Source: Hyphomicrobiales bacterium (GTDB lineage: Bacteria > Pseudomonadota > Alphaproteobacteria > Rhizobiales > Rhizobiaceae). Taken from it: a stretch of DNA of 64,000 nt. The stretch spans positions 31,243-95,242 of the forward strand of contig UCKU01000017.1 in NCBI GenBank assembly GCA_900473185.1, in the 5' to 3' direction. How positions within the stretch are numbered: the first letter of the stretch is position 1; each line of letters starts with the position of its first letter. The notes beneath the pieces were generated by a model, which saw only the letters and a list, made by a program, of their open reading frames with translations, ran no database searches and was not told where the DNA came from. Both the position numbers and the translations under genes were made by a program. Below, one piece after another: positions 46,273-54,635 of the stretch.

Positions 46273-47571
46273 TCAGTTCGTTCGTGCCGCAGCATCGGTG
46301 ATGATCGCATCCTTTTCGGCGAGTTCGCCCGAGGTGACCTGCGTGAACTGGCCATCGGAAGAACCAACCTGGATCACGACGGGCGCAGGGTGGCCGTTGC
46401 GTAGCACAAAGATGCGGCGCTGCGTGCCGCTGAGTTTGGAATCACCGCCGCCGCCACTGCGGGGCATCCGCGGCGGACGGAACAGGCTGAAGATGCCGCG
46501 ACTACCGCGCCCTTCCACTTGCGGCGGCGCATAACGGAGGGCCGCATTCGGCACCATCAGGGTATCTTTGACGGCTTCGACGGTGATATCTGATGTCGCC
46601 GTCATGCCTGGGCGCAGCAGCAGGTCGGCGTTGTCGACCGAGAGGACCGCCTTGTAGGTGACGACATTGTTGACCACTTCTGAGGCAAAGCGGATCTGCT
46701 CGATCACGGCCGGGAAGGTGCGATCGGGATAGGCATCGACGGTGAAGGTCGCCTTCTGGCCGACGGCGATCTGGCCGACATCGGCTTCATCGACATCCAC
46801 CTGCAGCTCCATCTTCTTGAGATCGCCGGCAATTGTGAAAAGCACGGGCGCCGAGAGCGAGGCAGCAACGGTCGCACCCGGATCGACGGAGCGAGTGAGG
46901 ATCACACCATCGATCGGCGAGACGATCTTCGCCTTGCCGAGATTGACCTCGGCGAGCTGCAGGTCTGCCTCGGACGCCAGGACCTCGGCCTCGTTGATAT
47001 CCTTGGCGGCGACTGCCGAGTCATATTTGTAGGTCGCGTCGTCGAGGCTCTGCTGGGTGGAGACGTTACTTTTCACGAGGCTCTTCAGGCGGTCGAGCGA
47101 GGTCGCAGCCGATTCCAGATCGGCATTCGCCTTGACCACATTGGCCTTGGCCGAGTTGAGCTTGGCACGCGAACTCTTCACATCGGCTTCCAGCTTGTTG
47201 GTATCAAGGACGGCCAGAACATCGCCCGCCTTGACGGTGCTGTTGTAGTCGACATTGACGTCGCGCATGGTACCCGACAATTCGCTCGATATATCCACCT
47301 GTTGGGTCGGCTGGACGGAACCGGTGGCGGTGACGAGCACTGTCAGGTCGCCGCGCTTGACCGGCTGGGTCGTGTAGGTGACTTCGGCGCTGCCGTGGCC
47401 CATGTAGAAATAGGCAGCAGCGGCAGCAGCCAGGATCACGAGCACCAGAACGATCAGACGTCCGCGCCAGCGACGGCCCCTGCTCTGCCGGCCGGCGACC
47501 AGCACGGCAGCCAGATCGGCATTTGCGCCCGTTACAGAACCGGTCTCTTTGCCAGCCTCCAAATTGTCCAT
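46273..47571 (-). CDS. MacA-type periplasmic adaptor (HlyD/RND-MFP family)
   Basis: A 432-residue membrane-fusion protein: cytoplasmic tail, one helix (about residues 38-58), barrel-sandwich half (TATGSVQPTQQVDISSELSG), a coiled-coil hairpin rich in Ala/Lys/Ser (about 115-205), the closing lipoyl half (KAKIVSPIDGVILTRSVDPG), then beta-barrel and membrane-proximal domains. A Gly/Arg/Pro-rich insert (about 355-380) is unusual. It starts a three-gene unit with the MacB ATPase and permease. No TolC-like gene is nearby. Confidence 0.9.
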   Translation of the reverse strand: MDNLEAGKETGSVTGANADLAAVLVAGRQSRGRRWRGRLIVLVLVILAAAAAAYFYMGHGSAEVTYTTQPVKRGDLTVLVTATGSVQPTQQVDISSELSGTMRDVNVDYNSTVKAGDVLAVLDTNKLEADVKSSRAKLNSAKANVVKANADLESAATSLDRLKSLVKSNVSTQQSLDDATYKYDSAVAAKDINEAEVLASEADLQLAEVNLGKAKIVSPIDGVILTRSVDPGATVAASLSAPVLFTIAGDLKKMELQVDVDEADVGQIAVGQKATFTVDAYPDRTFPAVIEQIRFASEVVNNVVTYKAVLSVDNADLLLRPGMTATSDITVEAVKDTLMVPNAALRYAPPQVEGRGSRGIFSLFRPPRMPRSGGGGDSKLSGTQRRIFVLRNGHPAPVVIQVGSSDGQFTQVTSGELAEKDAIITDAAARTN

Positions 47572-47829
47572 CTAATCCTCGATGTATGCTTCGCCGTATC
47601 AGCCCTGCTTCACGTCGAGATAATCATGCCGAAGATGAACCCAACATTACCGATGCCCTGACGATGGCACGGAAATGCGGCTGAAAAACATGAAATATTC
47701 GTAAGGAAACAGCTGGATGCGCAGCCAGCGAAAGCTGTTCGGCAACAAGCCCGCGGGCTCGACGCGAATAATTCAGGGTTGCATCTGGCGCAGCGATTTT
47801 GGTGCCGCTTTCGGTCAACCTGGAGCGAT

Positions 47830-47852
47830 CCGCGGCTCTGGAAAGGCCGCGG
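47830..47852 (-). terminator. Possible terminator after the pfkB-family gene
   Basis: CCGCGGC / GCCGCGG inverted repeat with a 9-base loop, 13 bases after the kinase stop, extended by GAT/ATC with one bulge. No T-run. The rest of the 294-base gap 47572-47865 shows no ORF I would support; it must contain the macA promoter. Confidence 0.4.
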
Positions 47853-47865
47853 TATCGTCCAAGCT

Positions 47866-48762
47866 CTAACGTGCAGGCAGGATCGCGGCGCCGCCCGCAG
47901 CCTGAACCGCGAGGCTGCCCATGGCAATGCCTTCGCGCAGGCAGATATCGGCGCTCGCGCCGCCAAGCCAGGCATGGATGAGCCCGGCATTGAAGGCATC
48001 CCCCGCGCCGGTCGTATCCACGACGTTGACGGTGGGGGCATTCTGATGGAGGCGCATATCTCCGGCCGCGAAGTAAGCGCCGCCGGCGCCGGCCTTCAAC
48101 GCCACCGCCGGGAAGCGCTCGGCGAGCCTGTCCAGCGCTACATCCGGATCGGAGTGTCCGGTGATGGCAACGGCTTCCTCGACATTCGGAAGGAAGAGGT
48201 CAACGCCCTCGCAGCGATCGAGGAAATCATGCTGGTAGATCAGCGTCTCGTCCCAGCTCGGATCGAGAGATACGGTAAGCCCATTCTCCCTCGCCTTTGC
48301 GACGAGCCCGGGGATTTCCGCCAAGGTGGCAAATTCGGCGATGTGCAGGTGACGCGCCTCGTTCCACGCAAGCGCCTCACCGAGCGTTGCCGGTTCGGCA
48401 CCGCCGGCGCGGCGGGACAGAAAGGCCCGCTCCTCGCCATTGTTGATCGCGACGGTGACCTGCGGACCGGCATCAGCCGCCCGGTCGAGAAAGCGAAGAT
48501 CGACCCCGCTCGCTTCCAGTTCCGCGATCAGGCCATTTGAAAGCCCATCAGTGCCGAGGCGGGAGAGCAGAGCCGTCTTGCGGCCGATATGGGCGGAATA
48601 AGCGGCCACGATGAAAGCGCCGCCGCCCGCTGCAATGCGCAAGTCATCGGCAAAGAGCTCACGCCCGAGCACGGGCATAGTCTCCAGTCCTGTGAAGATC
48701 AGGTCGCAATAGATCCGGCCGATGCTGAGCACCGCGGATCGCATGTCATTATCAGATGTCAT
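47866..48762 (-). CDS. PfkB-family carbohydrate kinase
   Basis: A 298-residue ribokinase-fold sugar kinase. The N-terminal GGGAFIVAAYSAHIGRKTALLSRLGTDGLS block (PfkB signature 1 region) and the C-terminal NVVDTTGAGDAFNAGLIHAW block with catalytic Asp in GAGD are intact. It should phosphorylate a sugar or sugar conjugate using ATP. The ATG overlaps the stop of the ABC ATPase gene (ATGA), and it is the last gene of the six-gene operon. This family includes fructoselysine 6-kinase, fructokinase and 2-keto-3-deoxygluconate kinase; the substrate is not determined. Confidence 0.9.
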   Translation of the reverse strand: MTSDNDMRSAVLSIGRIYCDLIFTGLETMPVLGRELFADDLRIAAGGGAFIVAAYSAHIGRKTALLSRLGTDGLSNGLIAELEASGVDLRFLDRAADAGPQVTVAINNGEERAFLSRRAGGAEPATLGEALAWNEARHLHIAEFATLAEIPGLVAKARENGLTVSLDPSWDETLIYQHDFLDRCEGVDLFLPNVEEAVAITGHSDPDVALDRLAERFPAVALKAGAGGAYFAAGDMRLHQNAPTVNVVDTTGAGDAFNAGLIHAWLGGASADICLREGIAMGSLAVQAAGGAAILPAR

Positions 48763-49790
48763 TGGCGCCCGAGGGCCTTTTCCGTTTTTGCATCGAAAAC
48801 ATAGAGAGCACCGGAGGCTGCATGGGCATTCACGGCGCTGCCGACGGCCGGTATCACCTTACCGGGTGCGGTTGCAATCACGGACGTGCCCGCCACATCG
48901 AAATGCACCAGCGTTTCAGCACCGAGCGGCTCGACCGCCGTCACTGTGCCTGAGAGCGACAGGAGGCCCGCGCCTTCGCCGATAACAAGATCATGCGGAC
49001 GCACGCCGATCAGGTGCGGACCGCCCTGCCCGATGCGCAAACCATCGGCCGCCGCCGTGCCCGGCAGAAGGTTCATCGACGGGCTGCCGATGAAGCGTGC
49101 GGTAAACACGTCAACAGGGTTCTCGTAAATATCCATCGGTGTTCCCGCCTGCAGGATATGGCCGTCCTTCATGACGACGATACGGTCGGCCATGGTCATG
49201 GCCTCGACCTGATCGTGGGTGACATAGACGATCGTCGTGCCCAAGCGCTGGTGCAGACGTTTGATCTCGATGCGCATCTGGGTGCGCAGCTGGGCGTCGA
49301 GGTTTGACAACGGTTCGTCGAAGAGAAAGGCAGAGGGATTGCGCACCATAGCGCGGCCGATCGCGACACGCTGGCGCTGGCCGCCGGAGAGTGCCGCCGG
49401 GCGGCGGGCGAGATAATCGGTCAATCCGAGGATCTGCGCCGTCTCATCAATGCGCTTATCCTTATCCACCTGCGAAAGCTTGGAGGTGTAGAGACCGAAG
49501 CCGATATTCTGGCGCACGCTCATATGCGGATAGATCGCGTAGTTCTGGAACACCATCGCGATGTTGCGCTGTTTCGGCTCGCGCTCGTTCACCACCTCGC
49601 CGCCGATCCTCAGCGTGCCGCCGGAAATGTCTTCAAGGCCGGCGATCATGCGCAGCGTCGTCGACTTGCCGCAGCCGGAAGGGCCGACGAAGACGACGAA
49701 TTCACCATCGGCAATCGCAAGATTGATGCCGTGCACGACACCCAGCTTGCCGTAGCGTTTGACGAGCCCCTGCAGTTCGATATTTGCCAT
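48759..49790 (-). CDS. Sugar ABC transporter ATPase (UgpC/MsmK/MalK type)
   Basis: A 343-residue ATPase with Walker A GPSGCGKST (about residues 37-45), signature LSGGQRQRVAIGRAMV, Walker B FLFDEPLSNLDAQL, switch VTHDQVEAMTMAD and a C-terminal TOBE domain (LIGVRPHDLVIGEG). It energises the two MalF/MalG-like permeases encoded upstream. The start ATG shares one base with the stop of the lyase gene (TGATG), an arrangement that usually gives translational coupling. Confidence 0.93.
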   Translation of the reverse strand: MANIELQGLVKRYGKLGVVHGINLAIADGEFVVFVGPSGCGKSTTLRMIAGLEDISGGTLRIGGEVVNEREPKQRNIAMVFQNYAIYPHMSVRQNIGFGLYTSKLSQVDKDKRIDETAQILGLTDYLARRPAALSGGQRQRVAIGRAMVRNPSAFLFDEPLSNLDAQLRTQMRIEIKRLHQRLGTTIVYVTHDQVEAMTMADRIVVMKDGHILQAGTPMDIYENPVDVFTARFIGSPSMNLLPGTAAADGLRIGQGGPHLIGVRPHDLVIGEGAGLLSLSGTVTAVEPLGAETLVHFDVAGTSVIATAPGKVIPAVGSAVNAHAASGALYVFDAKTEKALGRQ

Positions 49791-51304
49791 CAGGCAGCCC
49801 CCATCAATGCTTTGAATCTGGTTTGAAGTTCTTCTGCAGCGGCAGCTTCGCGCGCTGCATTCTCCTGCGATTGTCTGGCGAATGCGGCAGCCTTTTCCTG
49901 GTAGGCTGCGAGCGCATCCGCCATCGGCGCCGGTGCGGGACCGCCGAAGCGGGCACGGACGGCAACGAAATGTTCCGGCGAGACGATCTCGGCAAATTGC
50001 GCCTTGTCGACGCCAGGCTTGCGGCCGGCCAGTTCCTCGAATGCGGTGAGGAAAGGCTGATAGCCGTCATCCGACAGACCGCCGCCCTTGGCAACGACTG
50101 CACGCGCCACCGTTGCGGCAATCTCATGCGCCTGCCGGAAGGACAGCCCTTCGAGGCGCACCAGCGAATCCGCCAGTTCCGTGATCGTGATGCAGGAGCG
50201 GCGGATATTGTTTGCCACACGCTCGGGATCAATGCTGATCTGGGAAATGAAGGCGGCGAGCAGGTCGAGCACGCGCCCGGCTGAATGGAAGGCTTCGTAG
50301 CCCATGCCCTGCGTTTCGCCCTCACTATCGTTCATGTCGGTGAAGGGTGTGTTGTGCATGACGTCGAGCACGGTGCGGGCACGGCCGAAAGTCTGGCTGG
50401 CCAGATGACGCATATGCTCAATCGGCACTGGATTGCGCTTCTGCGGCATGATCGAGGAAATCTGCACCAGCGCGTTCGGCACATAGATCTGGCCGACCTC
50501 GAAGCTCGTCCAGAACTGGAAATCCTGGATTAGCCGGCCGAGATGCAGGAACAACAGTTCGATCGCGCTATAGGTCGAGGTCGTATAATCGACGGCTGCG
50601 ATGCAGCTGTAGGAATTGCGCAGCGGCGCGGCAAAACCCAGCAATTCGGCGACGCGGGCGCGATCGATCGGGAAACCCGACGTGGTGATCGCGGCAGCAC
50701 CCATGGGGCTGAGATTGACGATCTCGCGGGCTTCGGCAAAGCGCTCGATATCGCGGATCAGTACTTCGATCGCGGCCGCGAGATAATGCCCAAAGGTGGT
50801 CGGCTGGGCCGGCTGGCCGTGGGTATAGGCAACGATCACCGTCTCCTTCTCCCAGTCGGCCGTGGCGATCATCGCATCGAGCAGCTTCCGTGCCTTGACC
50901 ATGAGCGCATCGATGCGTTCCTTAAGGCCAAGCTTGAACAGCGTATGGTCGATATCGTTGCGTGAGCGCGCCGTATGCAGGCGACCGGCGATATCGACGC
51001 CGATGCGAGCCTTCAGCTCCTTCTCGATGAGGAAGAAGAAGTCTTCGACCTCGCCGGTATAGACGAGCTTTTCGGGATCGATGTCATGGTCGATCGCCTC
51101 GAGCGCGCCGGCGATCTTGCCGGCCTGCTCGCGGTCGAGAATGCCGGTTTCGACCAGCATGACGAGATGAGCGCGGTCGATGCGGCGGAAGCCGTCAACA
51201 TGATGGGTCTTGGCGCCATCGAAGAGCGGCTTCAACACCGTTTCCTTATAGACAGGATCAGGAAAGACGCTCTTGTCGGAAAGACGGGGGTTGGTTTCGG
51301 TCAT
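49790..51304 (-). CDS. Argininosuccinate-lyase-like enzyme (fumarase/aspartase superfamily)
   Basis: A 504-residue lyase of the argininosuccinate lyase branch. The superfamily mobile loop SSIMPQKRNP is at 283-292, the THGQPAQPTTFGH segment at 161-173 and TARSRND at 111-117. It differs from true ArgH at several conserved spots: NDI instead of NDQ at 116-118, THGQ instead of THLQ, VDYT in place of SDRD (238-241), and no DxxxxGSxAH segment near the N-terminus. It sits inside a sugar transporter operon, three bases after a permease gene and coupled to the ATPase gene. Probably cleaves fumarate from a succinyl-amine (or ether) compound other than argininosuccinate; EDDS-lyase-like activity is one precedent. 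Confidence 0.85.
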   Translation of the reverse strand: MTETNPRLSDKSVFPDPVYKETVLKPLFDGAKTHHVDGFRRIDRAHLVMLVETGILDREQAGKIAGALEAIDHDIDPEKLVYTGEVEDFFFLIEKELKARIGVDIAGRLHTARSRNDIDHTLFKLGLKERIDALMVKARKLLDAMIATADWEKETVIVAYTHGQPAQPTTFGHYLAAAIEVLIRDIERFAEAREIVNLSPMGAAAITTSGFPIDRARVAELLGFAAPLRNSYSCIAAVDYTTSTYSAIELLFLHLGRLIQDFQFWTSFEVGQIYVPNALVQISSIMPQKRNPVPIEHMRHLASQTFGRARTVLDVMHNTPFTDMNDSEGETQGMGYEAFHSAGRVLDLLAAFISQISIDPERVANNIRRSCITITELADSLVRLEGLSFRQAHEIAATVARAVVAKGGGLSDDGYQPFLTAFEELAGRKPGVDKAQFAEIVSPEHFVAVRARFGGPAPAPMADALAAYQEKAAAFARQSQENAAREAAAAEELQTRFKALMGAA

Positions 51305-51307
51305 GTT

Positions 51308-52165
51308 TTATCCCTTCAGACCGGCCAGCATGACGCCGCGCACGATGTAGCGCTGCAGCACCAGGAAGACGAGCAGCGTCGGCAGTGTCGCGAGCGCTGC
51401 GCCGGTCATGATCATTTCCCATTGGATGGATTGTTCCACGGCAAAGCTCGAGAGGCCAACCGGCAGCGTGTAGAGTTCGCGGCTGGTGGTGACGATCAGC
51501 GGCCAAAAGAAGGCCGTCCAGTTGCCGAGGAAGGTGAAGATCGCGAGCGCCGAGAGGGCCGGCGTGACGAGCGGCATCGCTACCTTCCACCAGATCTGGA
51601 ATTCGTTGAGGCCATCGATGCGGGCCGCTTCCAGAAAATCGTTCGGGACCGTCTCGAAGAACTGCTTCATCAGGAAGGTGCCGAAGGCCGTCATCATGCC
51701 CGGGAACATGATGCCCCAGTAGCTGTCGAGCCAGCCGAGTTGCGCCGACATCAGATACCAGGGGATGACCAGCATTTCCGTCGGGATCATCAGGGTCGAG
51801 AGGATCGCGAGGAAGATGAGGTAGCGGCCGCGGAATTCGAACTTGGCAAGCGTATAGCCGACAAGGCTGTCGAAGAAGACATTCGAGAGCGTCACGGTGC
51901 AGGCAACAATAGTCGAGTTCAGGAACCAGCGCATGAATCGGCCGTCCGAGAGAACGGTGATGTAGTTCTGCAGCGTCGGCTCGGCCGGGATAAGGCGCAG
52001 GTCATAGACCTGGCCTGCGGTCTTCAACGAGGTCGAGAACATGAAGAGCAGCGGCGAGACCATGATGAGGCCGCCGATGAAAAGCAGCGTCCAGGTGATG
52101 ATAGCGCCGGGGCGGATATTGGCTTTCGGCAGCGGCGCCGCGTTGTTTGTCGTCGCGGCGCTCAT
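51308..52165 (-). CDS. Sugar ABC transporter permease (MalG/UgpE type)
   Basis: A 285-residue permease with six predicted helices. The EAA loop that contacts the ATPase reads EAARIDGLNEFQIWWKVAMPLVTPAL, and the preceding region has the FEFRGRYLIFLAILSTLMIP pattern. ATG 52165 overlaps the stop of the first permease (ATGA); the longer frame to 52450 is antisense-free overlap with that gene and is rejected. Works with the MalF-type permease encoded upstream. Confidence 0.9.
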   Translation of the reverse strand: MSAATTNNAAPLPKANIRPGAIITWTLLFIGGLIMVSPLLFMFSTSLKTAGQVYDLRLIPAEPTLQNYITVLSDGRFMRWFLNSTIVACTVTLSNVFFDSLVGYTLAKFEFRGRYLIFLAILSTLMIPTEMLVIPWYLMSAQLGWLDSYWGIMFPGMMTAFGTFLMKQFFETVPNDFLEAARIDGLNEFQIWWKVAMPLVTPALSALAIFTFLGNWTAFFWPLIVTTSRELYTLPVGLSSFAVEQSIQWEMIMTGAALATLPTLLVFLVLQRYIVRGVMLAGLKG

Positions 52166-53109
52166 TTGCGCTCCCTCAGGATCCAGAGCTGCAGCAGGGA
52201 GACGCAAAGCAGGATGGCGAAGAGCACCACGGTTTGAGCTGCCGCATAACCCATATTGTAGGATGAAAAGGCCGTCTGGTAGATCATGAGAACCAGAGGC
52301 TTGGTCGATCCGAGCGGGCCGCCGGGATCGTTTGTCGTCATGTTGTAGACCTGGTCGAAGATGCGCAGGAAGCCGATCGAGGAGAAGACGACGAGGAAGA
52401 CGGTCGTCGGCTTCAGGAGCGGCAGCGTGATCTTCCAGAGGATCGGCCATTCGCCGAGGCCATCGATCTTCGCAGCCTCGTAGAAGGTGCTCGGAATGGC
52501 GCGAAGGCCGGCCATGAAGATGATGATCTGGAAGCCCAGACCGGCCCAGATGGAGGTGACCATGATCGACGGCAGCGCCTGATCGACGGAGCGGATAAAC
52601 TGCTGCTGCGGCAGGCCGATCATGCCGAGCACGTCGTTGATGACGCCGATCGGGGCCGGCTGGTAAAACCAGCGCCAGACCCAGGCCATGGCGGCCGCCG
52701 TCGTCAGGAACGGCAGGAAATAGAGTGCGCGGATCAACCCGTGCAGGAAGCGCACGCGATCCAGAAAGAAGGCCACGACGAAAGAGATGATGAGGCTCAG
52801 CGGCGTGCCGATGATCAAATAGGTGAAGGTATTGCGGAAAACCTTCCAGAACTGCGGGTCGTTATAGAGCTTCACGTAATTGGCGACGCCGATGAACTTC
52901 GGCGGTTTCATCAGGTTCCAATTGGTGAAAGACAGGTAGAAGGCCTGCAGCGTCGGATAAAAGCGGATCACGCAGTAAAACAGGATCGGCAGGGCCAGGA
53001 ATGTCCAGACCCAGACGAGGCGCTTCTGGCGCATCGTCAGCCGATCCCAGAACGATCCGGCGGGACGGCTGATAGCCGCCCCTTCGGTATTCGCGGGTGC
53101 GGAGCTCAT
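52162..53109 (-). CDS. Sugar ABC transporter permease (MalF/UgpA type)
   Basis: A 315-residue permease with six helices. The EAA loop reads EAAKIDGLGEWPILWKITLPLLKPT. The N-terminus carries a cytoplasmic tail then WTFLALPILFYCVIRFYPTLQAFYLS as helix 1. It starts nine bases after the binding-protein gene with AAGGGA as ribosome-binding site. Confidence 0.9.
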   Translation of the reverse strand: MSSAPANTEGAAISRPAGSFWDRLTMRQKRLVWVWTFLALPILFYCVIRFYPTLQAFYLSFTNWNLMKPPKFIGVANYVKLYNDPQFWKVFRNTFTYLIIGTPLSLIISFVVAFFLDRVRFLHGLIRALYFLPFLTTAAAMAWVWRWFYQPAPIGVINDVLGMIGLPQQQFIRSVDQALPSIMVTSIWAGLGFQIIIFMAGLRAIPSTFYEAAKIDGLGEWPILWKITLPLLKPTTVFLVVFSSIGFLRIFDQVYNMTTNDPGGPLGSTKPLVLMIYQTAFSSYNMGYAAAQTVVLFAILLCVSLLQLWILRERK

Positions 53110-53118
53110 GGCCGTCCC

Positions 53119-54375
53119 TTATTTGCTCTTGGCGTTGTCGATGATTTCCTGCTCGGCGGTTGCAGCCTGAGCAAGGGAATCCTCGGGCGACTGTCCCTCG
53201 AGAAGAACGCGGTTGACCATGTCGATGGCGTTCTGGCGCTGGCCGGCTTCATCCACGAAGAGCGAGGTATGCGCGTAGGCGAGCGCCTTCAGGAACGGCG
53301 AGTAGATTGGGTTCTTGAGGTTTTCGTCGGTCAGAGCGGCTTCGCGGCGAGCCGGCAGTTCGCCGACCGTGCCCAGCCAGACCTTCATGGCTTCCGGCGA
53401 GGTCACGTAAGCGAGGAACTTCTTGGAAGCTTCCAGCTTTTCGCCCGAGACCTTGGCGCCGATGCCGTTGGCGAAGTAGCTTGCATAGTTCGAGCGCAGG
53501 CCATCGGCATTGGCCGGCAGCTCGGTCACACCCCATTCGAAATCCTTGATGCTGCCGAAGGAGCCGAGACGGAAGGTGCCGTCGATCGTCATCGCAGCCT
53601 TGCCGCCGCGGAAGGCTGCCTGGCCTTCATCCATGAAGCCGGCCTGACCGACCTTCTTCTCGGTCTGCAGGCTGGTGTAGAATTTCAGCGCCTTGATGCC
53701 GGCATCGCTGTTGTACGTCACCTTGGAATAGTCAGCAGTATAGGGCTCGCCGCCAAACTGGCGGATCAGCACTTCACGCCACCACTGGTGATCCTGGCCG
53801 CCCATGTCGAGCGTCGTGCCTTCGACGGCAATGTTGCCGGCGGCATCGCGCTTGACGGTCTTTTCGGCGGCGGCGACGAATTCATCGATCGTCTGCGGCG
53901 GCTTGTTCGGGTCGAGGCCGGCTTCCTGGAAGAGCTTCTTGTTGTAGAAGAGTGCCAGCGAACGGACGGCGGTCGGCAGGCCGTAATAGTCGTCACCACG
54001 CTTCATGGCTGATACGATCGGGAAGAAGTCTTTCTCGATCTTGTCATGCGGGAAAGCGTCCGTTGGCAGCGGCTGCAGCAGTCCGCCAGCGATGAACTGG
54101 TCGAGCCAGCCATAGAAGAGCTGCATTACATCAGGACCATTGCCGGCGAGATTGGCGGCAACGACGCGCGTCTGGTAGTCGGCATAGGGAAATGTCGTCT
54201 GCTTGACGGTGATGTCGGGATTGGCCTTCTCGAAATTGGCGATCAGCTGGTCCATCGCCTTGACGCGCGTATCGTAGACATATTGCCAATATTCGATTTC
54301 GACCGCCTGGGCGCTGTTGACCGCAACCATGCTGATGCCGGCAAAAAGCCCGGCCAATAAGATTCCGCGACGCAT
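53119..54375 (-). CDS. Family 1 extracellular sugar-binding protein
   Basis: A 418-residue periplasmic binding protein with a cleaved signal peptide (about residues 1-24, ending NSAQA) and a family-1 domain: IEYWQYVYDTRVKAMDQLIANFEKANPDI near the mature N-terminus, GNGPDVMQLFYGWLDQFIAGGLLQPL, and YYGLPTAVRSLALFYNKKLF. Tryptophan-rich segments (GGQDHQWWREV) could line a sugar site. It has a strong GGAGGGATAAT site. First gene of the operon, divergent from the ROK regulator. Confidence 0.92.
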   Translation of the reverse strand: MRRGILLAGLFAGISMVAVNSAQAVEIEYWQYVYDTRVKAMDQLIANFEKANPDITVKQTTFPYADYQTRVVAANLAGNGPDVMQLFYGWLDQFIAGGLLQPLPTDAFPHDKIEKDFFPIVSAMKRGDDYYGLPTAVRSLALFYNKKLFQEAGLDPNKPPQTIDEFVAAAEKTVKRDAAGNIAVEGTTLDMGGQDHQWWREVLIRQFGGEPYTADYSKVTYNSDAGIKALKFYTSLQTEKKVGQAGFMDEGQAAFRGGKAAMTIDGTFRLGSFGSIKDFEWGVTELPANADGLRSNYASYFANGIGAKVSGEKLEASKKFLAYVTSPEAMKVWLGTVGELPARREAALTDENLKNPIYSPFLKALAYAHTSLFVDEAGQRQNAIDMVNRVLLEGQSPEDSLAQAATAEQEIIDNAKSK

Positions 54376-54547
54376 ATTATCCCTCCATCGCCGAGCCGGC
54401 CTTCGAACCGCTCGCGCTCATCTGGTTCCCCAGGGCATCCCGCACATCGGCAGCGCCCCGATTTGATTGGCTCGGGAAGATGGAACTGAGGCCCCTCTTC
54501 CTCGGCATCGCACTGCGACCCTTTCAGGCTGGTTCGGGCGGAGGGTT

Positions 54548-54576
54548 TTGTCAATAAGATAATTTAGTTTAATTAT
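54548..54576 (+). promoter_or_regulatory. Promoter and palindromic operator of the ROK regulator gene
   Basis: TTGTCA (54548-54553), exact 17-base spacer, AATTAT (54571-54576). An AT-rich palindrome ATAATT-N6-AATTAT (54559-54576) covers the spacer and -10, resembling NagC/Mlc-type ROK operators. On the other strand a perfect TTGACA (54554-54549) could be a -35 for the transporter operon, but no good -10 follows. Confidence 0.6.
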
Positions 54577-54635
54577 TCTATTGCTCATTTCATGATATCG
54601 GCGCTATCCATATCGGCAGAGACGAGGGCGGAGAG

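Noticed and set aside
52741..54012. 423-residue open frame antisense to the sugar-binding protein and permease genes
   Set aside because: Overlaps two well-supported genes and has no family signature.
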